A DNA stretch of 64,000 nt, taken from contig KN805433.1 in the NCBI GenBank assembly GCA_000818945.1, positions 87,824 to 151,823 on the forward strand, read 5' to 3'. Shown piece by piece: positions 29,059-38,558 of this stretch; position 1 is the stretch's first letter; every line of letters starts with the position of its first letter. The notes beneath the pieces were generated by a model. That model was not told where the DNA came from, did no database searches, and worked only from the letters and a program-made list of their open reading frames with translations. The position numbers were made by a program, and so were the translations under genes. This stretch comes from Schizochytrium sp. CCTCC M209059 (lineage: Eukaryota; Sar; Bigyra; Thraustochytrida; Thraustochytriidae).

Positions 29059-30075
29059 TCATGAGTTGGCAGTCAAGATTGGCACCTGCACATTGTCGTC
29101 ATCGACAGTGTTAGGGCCACGCATGAGCAAGCTGTCGTAGGCTGCGGAGGTCTGGAAGTCGTGGTCATCGCCGATGTCAACATCGTCACCGGTGTCGATT
29201 CCGTTGAGCGAAATAGTGCGACCCACATACGAGGGTACGAGCTTGACGCGGAAGGCCCTGCTTGTGGTGGGCGTGGAGGTGGTACTGCAGGCGGCTCCAG
29301 CAGCGGCATTGTTCTCCAGAGCGATCGCTTCGTCATTCTCGTCCTCCATGCGTGAATAGACGATGTGGCCGAGAGCTTCGGGCGTCGTAATTTCGTCCGG
29401 GACGAGCAGAACAGAGCGAGGTTTGGGGAATACGATAACAAAGACGAGTTGGATGAGTCCAAAGGCGAGACTGACGACGCTATTGACGATGACGAAGATG
29501 TCAAAGACAAAGAGCGAATAGGTGGTCCAGAGTATTCCCGAGATGATTTGCATCGCGAGAAAGCCGCGATTGATGGACGAGGCGTCGCGTGTGGCAAACA
29601 TGACGCGGAGATTGAAGAAAGGAGTCCCGTACAGCGCAGTAGACGAGATGAGACTGACGACGCCGGCTGCCTCGGTGGCGATGGCTTTATGGGAGATGCT
29701 TGTGACTACGACGGCGGCGATGGCGACAAACTGGATGAGGAGAAAGCGTTCCATCCGGCGCACTTGGGCTTCGTTCTTGACGAGCCGCATGACTGTCATG
29801 AGGTAAAACATGCCGAGGACGACGCCGCCGATGGAGCCGAGGATGTAGTATGTTTCGCCCGAGAGGCTGCCATAGATGCACCATAAGATGGACTGAGGTG
29901 TGGTGAGTGCGAAGAGGACCGGGTCGAGGTTGCCTAGAGATCCTTTCCTTCGAGCCTTGAGCACGGCGTGCAAGGGTCCGAGATGCAAGAGCTCGGTCGC
30001 GACGACGCCTGCGCGAGGTGCGACTTGCGACACGAAGATGTCCGCCGCCGACCCGGCGACCATCGTCGCCACCAT
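29059..30075 (-). CDS. SWEET-type sugar transporter 2
   Basis: 338 residues from the Met at 30073-30075 (MVATMVAGSAADIFVSQVAP). The frame is open for a further 270 codons upstream, but that part is low-complexity GC-rich sequence with no paralogue match and is rejected. Seven membrane segments; first-repeat motif GNLDPVLFALTTPQ with W-x2-YG, second-repeat motif DASSINRGFLAMQIISG with W-x2-YS. The tail (~120 residues) is acidic (EDENDEAIALENN, DTGDDVDIGDDHD) and lacks the Cys-Tyr motif found in transporters 3 and 5. Same orientation as its four neighbours. Confidence 0.9.
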   Translation of the reverse strand: MVATMVAGSAADIFVSQVAPRAGVVATELLHLGPLHAVLKARRKGSLGNLDPVLFALTTPQSILWCIYGSLSGETYYILGSIGGVVLGMFYLMTVMRLVKNEAQVRRMERFLLIQFVAIAAVVVTSISHKAIATEAAGVVSLISSTALYGTPFFNLRVMFATRDASSINRGFLAMQIISGILWTTYSLFVFDIFVIVNSVVSLAFGLIQLVFVIVFPKPRSVLLVPDEITTPEALGHIVYSRMEDENDEAIALENNAAAGAACSTTSTPTTSRAFRVKLVPSYVGRTISLNGIDTGDDVDIGDDHDFQTSAAYDSLLMRGPNTVDDDNVQVPILTANS

Positions 30076-30435
30076 GGCACCTCTACGTTTTCCGCCTTTG
30101 GGCCTTGAGGGTTTGCTCTTTGGTGGTGCTTTGTTTTGACGTGCAGGGCGGGCGCTAGCGTGGCTCGTTGGCCTTGCTCCACCGCGCTTGCGACGCGAGC
30201 CCAGGCCTGCGCGGCGCGGGCGCGGGCACTTGCTCGCTCTGTCTCGGCTTTGCTTTGCTTCGCCGTGCTCCGCTTTGCTTGCTTGCTGGCTCCCTTGCGT
30301 GGCCAGTGCCCGTGCGCGGCGAGGCGGCCCGCGGCGCGAACGAGACGCCGCGTTAGGTCGTTCCGCGCGGTTACCTCTCCGCCCGCCTCGCACGCAGCGC
30401 GGGCCGTGCGTCCGGGGCTGCTCTTCCCGCTTGCA

Positions 30436-30502
30436 GAGCAGAGCAGAGCAGAGCAGAGCAGAGCAGGGCAGAGCAGGGCAGAGCAGAGCAGAGCAGAGCA
30501 GC
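30436..30502. repeat. Pentanucleotide array (CAGAG)n
   Basis: About 13 units with two G-variant interruptions. Confidence 0.9.
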
Positions 30503-31464
30503 GCTCTCGCGACGGCCGGCCGCGGCAGGTGCAAGGTGCGGCCGGAGCGAGAGAGATGGGGCGGAGGCCGGGAGGACGCGCCTGGATGGCTGCATGCGGC
30601 GCAGCTCGGCGGCGGCTGCCTGGGTCCACTGTTGGGCACCGCGGGGAACGCTGCGGGGTCTGGCGTATGGCGCAGGGTTACGCGCGACCGACGCGGCGCC
30701 TGTGTACGGCGGGCGGCGGAACTGCGCGCGGAGACCTGTGAGCACAAGGTTACTCGCTTCGCTGCCTGCACACGCACCAGTACCTGCCTTGCCTGCCCTG
30801 CGCGTCCGGTCGACCAGGCTGACCGGGAAAAGGACGGCCAGCACCCGTCGCGCCGCGGCCGCCATACTGGAGCTGCGAGCGACACGGCCGCGGAGGCGCT
30901 TCTGCCCGAGATCGACCTCCCTCCCTCCCTCCCTCCCTCCCTCCGTCCTTGCGCCCCCTGCTCGTGCCTTTCTCACTCCGGCGCTGGCCACCTGGCTGGC
31001 TGCGTCGCCAAACTGCGGAGGCCAACGGACCCGGCCGGGCGTGTGCACGCGGCGCGGCGACTTCAAGCAAGCCCCCGCGCCGCGCGGAAGAAGCGAAAGC
31101 AAAAGCAACAGCAGCCTGACAGACAGACAGAAGCAGGCGCAAAGGGAATCATTGGGGCTGCCGGAGGGGGGGCCTTTGCTGGCTGAGGGAGGGGGAGGGG
31201 ACCAGGCCCCACAGCGGCGGGGCGGCGGCGTCAGGGGCCAGAAAAGCTGCGGCCTGCCCTCTGTGCTTTTTCCTTACTGCTATGTTGGGTCCTGACCGAG
31301 CGGAGCCTGGCTCGATCGGAGAGAGAGAGAATGAGAGAAGGAGAGAGATAAAGCCGAGCAGGCAGAAGAGGGAAGCTGGCTAGCTCGCCGCGTCGGTCGA
31401 CGGCAGCCGGCCGGGCTTAGAGAAACGGATATTGGCTGCTTGCTACCTCGCTACGTACCTCGCT

Positions 31465-31465
31465 C

Positions 31466-31526
<61 letters not shown>
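31465..31526. repeat. Tetranucleotide array (CTTG)n
   Basis: About 15 nearly perfect units. Confidence 0.9.
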
Positions 31527-31527
<1 letters not shown>

Positions 31528-31902
31528 CTGGGTGGGAGGCGGCCGCACCGCTGGGGCCGTAGGACTTTCAATGGTTCTCCGCTGGCGGTTCGGAGTTCTT
31601 CAACGCGGGCACGTAGCCGGTCATGGGCGCGGTTGCGAGACTTTGAGCTTGCTCGTGAGGATGACCCGGCCGGGGAAAGCGCGGCGGGCCCCAAGGATAA
31701 GCTGGCTGCTTGAGAGGTGGGTCCGTTGGAGGGCAGGCAGATGAAGAGGCTGTGGGGAGGGGGGTGGTACATCCCACACAAAGCACAATGAAATAGACAT
31801 AGTAGTAGTAGTACATGGAAAAGAAAGTCAGATACAAGGGTTTTTCATGTAGTATAATGTTGTCAAGTCAAATTGTACAGAGCGCTCAGGAACGAGAGCT
31901 TC

Positions 31903-32928
31903 TTAAACGAGGTCGAGGCTGCGCGAAAAGTCGCCCGAGGCAAGCGGGGCACCGGCGTGGTCGTTCGTGGCGGCGGTGGAGGAGGGCGCGCTTATCTCGA
32001 GTGGCGTCGAAAACGAGGGCATCTCCGGGGCGGTCGGGGCCTCGAAATACTCCTGGGGAACGCTAGCCTCGGCCTTGGAAATGGCCCCGGCGGCATCTTC
32101 CCCGAGAGGTCCGGCGGTAGCAGCAGGAGCAGCAGGAGCAGCAGGAGCAGTGGGCTCCGAGACAGAGGCCGGTGTCTCCGTGGCCGTCATGGACTCGGAG
32201 CTCTTGGATCGGTAGCAAAGCGGGGGCCGGTAGCAGCCCTCGACGGCGTTCATGAGCGGCATGTCCTGGGCTCCGGCCGGGAAGTGGCCACGCGGCTTGC
32301 GGTAGACCAGGACGAGGGCGAGCTGCACGATGCCAAAGAAGAGGCCAATGAGACTCGGGACGAGGACCCAAACGTCGAATTCGAAAAAGGTGTAAGAGGT
32401 CCACATGACGCCAGACACGAGCTGCATGAAGAGGAAGCCGCGGTTGATGGACGAGGCATCCTTGTTGATGACCATGTTACGAAGGTTCAAGAAGGGCGTC
32501 GCGTACAGCGAGATGGATGACAGCATGCTGTCGAGTCCCGCGGCCTGGGTCGCCACCTCCCTGTCGTAGAAGCCAACAATGCCGATGATGGAAATCAGGA
32601 AGATTTGCACAAAGAGAAAAACCTCCATCTTGCGGCACTGCGACTTGCTGGGGCCGAGTTGCATTACGGTCATGAGGTAAAAGATGCCGATAAAGACGCC
32701 GCCGATGGACCCAAGAAAGTAGTAAATGTTGTTGAGGAGAGCGCCGTACACCACCCAGATGACCGACTGGGGCAGGGTCATGGAGAAGAGCACTGGGTCG
32801 AGCGAGCCAAGACGGCCATTTCTACGCGACTCGAGCACCGCATACATGGGTCCGAGCACGAGGAGCTCCGTGATGATGACACCTGCCACGGGCGCGACTT
32901 GGCTCACGAATACATCGACGCCGCTCAT
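31903..32928 (-). CDS. SWEET-type sugar transporter 3
   Basis: 341 residues, start MSGVDVFVSQVAPVAG aligned with the paralogues. Seven membrane segments; motifs GSLDPVLFSMTLPQ, DASSINRGFLFMQLVSG and W-x2-YT. Its tail of about 125 residues contains GCYRPPLCYR (encoded at about 32209-32238) followed by Ser/Thr-rich and Ala/Pro-rich sequence. The same GCYxPPxCYR motif occurs in transporter 5. Closest in its transmembrane core to transporter 4 (shared GPMYAVLExRRNGRLGSLDPVLF and LYATPFLNLR). Confidence 0.9.
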   Translation of the reverse strand: MSGVDVFVSQVAPVAGVIITELLVLGPMYAVLESRRNGRLGSLDPVLFSMTLPQSVIWVVYGALLNNIYYFLGSIGGVFIGIFYLMTVMQLGPSKSQCRKMEVFLFVQIFLISIIGIVGFYDREVATQAAGLDSMLSSISLYATPFLNLRNMVINKDASSINRGFLFMQLVSGVMWTSYTFFEFDVWVLVPSLIGLFFGIVQLALVLVYRKPRGHFPAGAQDMPLMNAVEGCYRPPLCYRSKSSESMTATETPASVSEPTAPAAPAAPAATAGPLGEDAAGAISKAEASVPQEYFEAPTAPEMPSFSTPLEISAPSSTAATNDHAGAPLASGDFSRSLDLV

Positions 32929-32995
32929 CGTTGGTTGCTAACAGTAAGTACGTTTGTTGTGTCTCTCCTTTGCGCCTTGGGGCTTTCTCCTCTTG

Positions 32996-33060
32996 CCTTG
33001 TCTTGTCTTGTCTTGTCTTGCCTTGTCTTGTCTTGCCTTGTCTTGCCTTGTGTCTTGCCT
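32996..33060. repeat. Pentanucleotide array (CTTGT/CTTGC)n
   Basis: About 12 units in the presumed 5' region of transporter 3. Confidence 0.9.
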
Positions 33061-35419
33061 TTTTCTTGTCTTGTTTTGTTTTGGGTTGGCTCGTTGGGGT
33101 TTTGCTCGCGACCCGGTTTGTGTTTGCTCGCGCAGCCACGATGAATGCGACTCAATCGATGGCGGCCAGTGACGGTGAGTGAGCCAGTCAGGCAGTCAGG
33201 TAGGTTGCTTGCTCGTTTGCTCGTTTGCTCGTTCGATCCAAGCTTTCGAGGCGCAGGTGCTCTCTCCGTCTCCACTGGGTTTGGGGAAAAAGGAAGAGGA
33301 AAGAGGAAGAGGAACAGAAGGGGGGGGGGTGGGGGGGGGTTGCTCATGCCATGCTTTCGAGCGATGGCCCAGGCACCTGCCTGGCCGGTCGGCCGACCGA
33401 CTGGTTAGACCCCGTCTCCCCGTCATGTCCCTCGTGCGGTTCTGCGTCGAGCGGCTGTCGGCGGTGTGCCTCGGAAGCAGGCTTACTCGCGGCGGCCGTG
33501 TGCATCGCATCACATCGCATCGCTGGCGCGTAACGCATGGCGACCGCGCTTGACCGACTGAATGACCGGTTGACTGATGCCATTCTTGGCCAAAATTGGC
33601 ACGCCGACTCGGCACCGTCGCGCAGAGAAGCCACTGCGCGTACCGCCCCGGCGCGCGCAGCGGCGTGCCTTTCGGCAAACTCCGTGCAGTCCTGACTACG
33701 GTCGCCCTTCACGTCGCGGCGCGCCATTCTCTTGCAAAGGGCAGGACTTGGCATGCATGCCATGCTCTCTCTGCTGCTGCCCGGAGGCTCCTGCTACTAC
33801 TGACTGTCCAATCGCCCGGCCACCAAAGTTGTCTCGCGCCCTCTTTCTTCTTCTCATATCCTGCAGTTCGCAGTCAAAGTAGCGCCGCGGCCGGGATCTC
33901 GCACGTGGCCCCGCGCGCGCGCAAGATCGCTAGCTAGCTAGCTAGCTAGCTATAGCTTTTCCTCGCCGAAGCCGGCTGGAGCGGGCGCAGGCTGCAGCTG
34001 CGAACGCGAGGCGAACGAGGTTGCGAGGCGAACGAAAGCCGCGAGGCGCTCGAGCGCGAGGAGGCGCGCTTCATCGTCGGCCGATGTTCGTGACGTGAGC
34101 CAGAGCCGGAGCCGGAGCCGCTCCAGGGAGCACACACCTGCGCACACACCCGCGTGGGCAGTTCGAAGTTAGGCAGGAGTGACAGGGCAGTGTGGACACA
34201 CGAACCCGCGCCGACAAAGAGGACCCGATGCCGAGGATGGCGCTCGCTGCGTTGCGCCGACTTCACTTGCGCCCGCGAGGCGGCGCAGAGGGCCAAGGCG
34301 TAGCCGCTTCCCGGCAGACCAGCGGCTTCTGCACAGCGCGTGAGCTCGCTCGCACGCACGCACGCACGCACGAACGAACGAACAAACGAACGAATGAACG
34401 GCACGGCGGGAATTCGGAGACGCCGCCTGCGCTGCTCACGGTGCGCCTCGCGTCATGCGCTGCGCTGCGCTGCGCTGCGCTGCGCCGGCGCGGGCGGCTG
34501 GCTGGCTGGCTGGCTGGAGCTCGAGGAGCGGGCGGCTCGCTGCCCTGGCTGCCTGCCTGGGCACGCGTGGCGTGCGTGAGGCGCGAGGCGCTGGCTCCGC
34601 GGGCGCGCCTCCGGGCCGGGGGCTCAGGGGGACGAATGGGTCTAAGGTGCACCCCTCGCGGGCGCAAGTTCCAAGAGCGCCAAAGGCCGGGGCCGAGTGA
34701 AGAGAGCGCGCGTCCCGGGTTCCCGCGCGGCACTCTGGACCCATGCTCGGCGCCGCAGTCTCGCCGGTTTAGCCGGGGCAAAGGCCGCGGCGGCGAAACG
34801 CGGCACCGGAACGACGGCGTGTCGTAACTGGTCAGCAGGCGTGACGGAATCCTGAAGCCAGGAGGGCGAAGGGCGAGGACGGGTCGACGGCTCGTTGGGT
34901 CGCTGGATCGACCGACCTGGCGGACCATCGTGGGCCGGGAAATGAGATGAAAGAAGACGACACCTACCACTGCATGCATTTCTTTCTTCTTGAGAGGTGG
35001 CGACAGCGGCGAGCGAGGGAGGAAGCAGGGGGGGGAGGGAAAAGCCTAGGGAGAAGGCGTGGCAAAACTGCGCGGCCGCGAAAAGACTTGGCCGAGGCAG
35101 AACGCGCACGGAAGCAAGGAAGAAAGGTTCGTTCGCCGTGGGGAACCTGGGGACTGGCTGTGGCTGATTGAGCGTGCTTGGATCTTTGCAATTCAAGCTG
35201 TGTCTCCACGCCCACGCGCGCGGCCGCGGACGCAGCTTGAATCGCCGAGTCCGTGTTGCGCTCTCCTCTTTGGCCCAAATTAACGATCAAGCACGTTTCT
35301 AGACTTGCTGGTGGATCTTCCTCAAGAAAGCGTGTTGTTTTTTTCGAGCTGCGTGCATGCTTGAAAAGGAAAAGGTAATGACCGCCTGAAACCCGTTCAG
35401 TCCGGTCAACAGAGCGAGC

Positions 35420-35610
35420 AGTTTCTTTCCTTTTGAAAAGCACGCAGGCTGCTTTTCGTTCTTTCAGTTTCTTTTCTTTTGGAAAGTTTGCTGGTTGCTT
35501 CTCGTCCTTTCAATTTCTTACCTTAAAAAAAAAGTTCGCTGGCTGCTTCTTGCTCTCTCAGTTCCTTTCCTTTGGAAAAGCTCGCTGGTTGCTTCTCGTT
35601 CTTTCAAGCT
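35420..35610. repeat. Degenerate ~47-bp tandem repeat, four units
   Basis: Units share TTTGGAAAG followed by CTGGTTGCTTCTCG and TCTTTCAGTTTC, spaced 46-48 bases. Confidence 0.8.
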
Positions 35611-35688
35611 GTCATTATCGGTTGACTTCTGTGCTCGTTATGACACCTGAGCCGCCCTCTCCAAAACAAACTGTTCCCCTTTTTACTC

Positions 35689-35762
35689 ATTTCATTTCAT
35701 TTCATTTCATTTCATTTCATTTCATTTCATTTCATTTCATTTCATTTCATTTCATTTCATTT
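35689..35762. repeat. Pentanucleotide array (TTCAT)n
   Basis: About 15 near-perfect units. Confidence 0.95.
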
Positions 35763-36107
35763 CAATTTCAATTCTCTATTTATATGTCATGCATTTTTTG
35801 CTCATTTCCACCACTCTGGCATACTTGCAAACAAGAACTTTGCTCTTCCAAAGGTTCAGCCAACCAGAAATAGCCTATTGCAATAGTTTACTACATACTT
35901 TCCTCTATGTTTAGCCGCAAAAACGGACTGCGTTAGTCTCAGCAATCCAGCTCGTGTATGATTTGTGACAACTCATCGGTTATACAGCGTGAACTCCCGA
36001 TCGTCCTTGAAAGAAACAAGCGCAAACAGCCAGCAAACGTTGAGATTACATGCTATGTGTTGATTTGTTTTATTCCTATAACAATTAATCTTCGCGTGAG
36101 TCGAGTC

Positions 36108-37043
36108 TTATAGAATGACAATAGGACGCTGCTCTTGCGTGAAGTTCGTTGCAGGCGACGTCGCAAAGACCGGGCTAGCGTGCATGGTCTCTCCAGGATG
36201 TAGCATCGGCGGCGCCGGTCCTGGCATCGAGCCAAGATTAATTTCCACAGCGCGTCTGGCCTCCTCAGGATATGAGTCTCGTTGCGGAGAGCGAGTGACG
36301 CGCACAGGGAGACAGCAGTCCTTGAGGAGAAGCGGAATGGCGCAAGGCTCGAGGCCGCAGATGTTGAGACCGCTTCGTGTCTCGTCCACCAGCAAAGACG
36401 AACGGGGTTTCTTGTACAGTAACACGAGGCCAAGCTGCACGATGCCAAAGCTCAGGCATACGAGACTCGGAAGGAAGACCCAAAGGTCAAACTCAAAGAT
36501 CGAGTACGCGCTCCACATGGTCCCCGAAAGAATTTGCATGGACAAAAATCCACGATTGATCGATGAGGCATCCTTGTTTGCAACCATGGTGCGCAAGTTG
36601 AGAAAGGGTGTCGCGTACAACGAAAAGGACGTCGCCAAACTAGCTATGCCGCCTGCCACGAGCGCCGCCTCCTTGTTGAAAAAGCTCATGATGATGATTG
36701 CAGCAATGCAGACCAACTGCACGAGCAGAAAAACCTCTATGCGTCGACACTGGGTCTGCGTTGGCCCCAACTGAAGAACCGTCATGAGATAGAAAACGCC
36801 GAGCACGACGCCTCCGATCGAACCAAGAACATAATGATAGTCATCGATGAGCGCGCCGTAGAGGCACCACGTGGCGGCTTGTGGCACTGTCATGGCAAAG
36901 AGCACCGGATCAAGCGATCCGAGACGGCCGTTTCTGCGCGCCTCCAGAACAGCATACATGGGGCCAAAGTGCAATAGCTCGGTGACAACGAGCCCCGCCA
37001 CAGGCGCGACCTGCGTCGCGAAGTAGCTGCTGCCCTCGCTCAT
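36108..37043 (-). CDS. SWEET-type sugar transporter 4
   Basis: 311 residues from the Met at 37041-37043 (MSEGSSYFATQVAPVAG). A longer upstream open frame lacks paralogue similarity. Seven membrane segments; motifs GSLDPVLFAMTVPQ with W-x2-YG, and DASSINRGFLSMQILSG with W-x2-YS. The tail (~100 residues) has a Cys cluster (CGLEPCA, KDCC) at the place where transporters 3 and 5 have GCYxPPxCYR, but not that motif. Same strand as its neighbours. Confidence 0.9.
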   Translation of the reverse strand: MSEGSSYFATQVAPVAGLVVTELLHFGPMYAVLEARRNGRLGSLDPVLFAMTVPQAATWCLYGALIDDYHYVLGSIGGVVLGVFYLMTVLQLGPTQTQCRRIEVFLLVQLVCIAAIIIMSFFNKEAALVAGGIASLATSFSLYATPFLNLRTMVANKDASSINRGFLSMQILSGTMWSAYSIFEFDLWVFLPSLVCLSFGIVQLGLVLLYKKPRSSLLVDETRSGLNICGLEPCAIPLLLKDCCLPVRVTRSPQRDSYPEEARRAVEINLGSMPGPAPPMLHPGETMHASPVFATSPATNFTQEQRPIVIL

Positions 37044-38558
37044 GATTCTCCCTCGTAATCGATGCAACGACGTCGCCCTTGTATGTATAGATGAGACTGT
37101 GCAAAGCAGATCAAGTTGTTTGTCTTGGTTCAAGCGTAAGGGAAATGCGCGCGGCGGCAAGCAACGGCAAGCGTCCCTCTTTGGGTGGCGATCGATAATG
37201 GCAATGCCCAAGCGCTCTTCTTGAGGCTGCGAACAAGTCTGAGGGGGGAGGGGTAGGAATGGGAGGGGGGGATTCTATCTTGCCACGATGTGCTTGCCTT
37301 CGATTCTGCTTGTGTAGTACAAGAGGTTCACACGGTCAGAAAACTCGATTCAGCCGAGATTGAAAACTGCTGCCGTTTGCGCCGTGCCGCGAGCAGTGTG
37401 CGAGCAGTTGCTTCTCTTGACATACCTTCATGCGGCCCGAGAATCGTGTTCGCAGAACGAGGCACCTGGCTGGTTGGCTGGCTGGCTAGCTGGCTACACG
37501 TCGTCGCAATTTCACTTTCGGCTGCTTTCCCAACCTACCGTAACGGCGCCCGTCGATGCGGCGTTTCCGTCGCAGGCCAAACGCAAGCCACCACAGTCCC
37601 TGCATTCTCTGCTCGTATTTGCTTGCTCGGCGCCGCGTTGCCGCCGGTTATATCTCGGAAAAGATCAAATCGGTTTTGCCCCGACACGCGCACGAGGAGT
37701 CCCTCTTCTCACTTACTGTCAGTCATTTATGGAAGATTTAACCTCGGATGCCGCGGCCCTGCTCTTCGCTCGCCAGGAGCCGCGCAGATGCAAGCCCGAG
37801 GAGAGCTGAGCCATCAAGCAAAGCGAGCATGCGCAGACGCAGACCCAAGTCCTGGCTTCGCCTTAAGAAAATCGCGGTCTGCAAACGGCCGCCACTGCCG
37901 GCAACGCAATCAAGTTGGAAGGCGACACCAGGTCTGCGGACGTGAAGGCCACGCCCGCCTCGTTCTGTATTGGAAACGATGAGGGGAGGTGGGTGGCTCC
38001 AAATAAACGACCAGGTCGCAACGATTACGGCGCGCATGTGCCACTAGATCCACACGTGACATCGCTCGCTACTAGCCATGTAGCCGCCACAAAAGAACGG
38101 GAAGGGGAACGAGGATGATGAGATTTCGGGCGTCTTGGAAGAATCTTGATGAGGGAAAAGAAGAATGCAGCGCCGGCAACGAGCTCAGAGGCGGCTGCAC
38201 TGTCCCTGCTGCGTTTGCGTGATGAAGGTCGAAATGATGGCGAATCTTTTCCGGTCGCGGCTTGCATCGATCATGGGGCAGCCTTGCTAGTGCTCACAGT
38301 CAATACAACTACAAATAGGGGTGTTCTTTCGCGAGCGGCAAGGACTTTTCGCCCTAGCCTTGGTCTCATGCGAATTCAACGAACGAACTACTCGCCTCGG
38401 TCCTGCCTACATTCGCGATTAGCCAGCGAAGCGCTCAAATGATACAATACAAACTGGATGTTTTTATTCTTTCATGATTAACTCATCTAAGCGAGGAGGC
38501 CTTAGCGACAAGGACTTTTTGTCTCTTGCCTTGGTCTCATCAAATTCTAACTAACAAA
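37044..38558. other. SWEET intergenic spacer, no gene recognised
   Basis: About 1.5 kb with few simple repeats (a short GGCTGGCT tract near 37470). Open frames up to about 230 codons have no recognisable domain and unusual composition for this locus, so none is called. Confidence 0.5.

Larger units (their letters stand above)
30076..31902. other. SWEET intergenic spacer, microsatellite-rich
   Basis: About 1.8 kb, very GC-rich in the left half. Arrays: CAGAG pentamer (30436-30502), (CCCT)n (30918-30945), GAGA-rich tract (31318-31348) and (CTTG)n (31465-31526). Overlapping open frames on both strands reflect composition only. Confidence 0.6.
32929..36107. other. SWEET intergenic spacer, repeat-rich, no gene recognised
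   Basis: About 3.2 kb. It holds a CTTGT/CTTGC pentamer array (32996-33060), poly-G (33320-33340), (GCTA)n (33930-33952), GCACG/AACGA repeats (34350-34395), a GCGCT pentamer array (34460-34485), four ~47-bp degenerate tandem units (35420-35610) and a TTCAT pentamer array (35689-35762). The right 700 bases are AT-rich. Several long open frames are compositional. Confidence 0.6.

Noticed and set aside
30076..30885. N-terminal extension of SWEET 2 (270 codons)
   Set aside because: Low-complexity GC-rich sequence spanning the CAGAG array, with no counterpart in the paralogues; the Met at 30073-30075 aligns with their starts.
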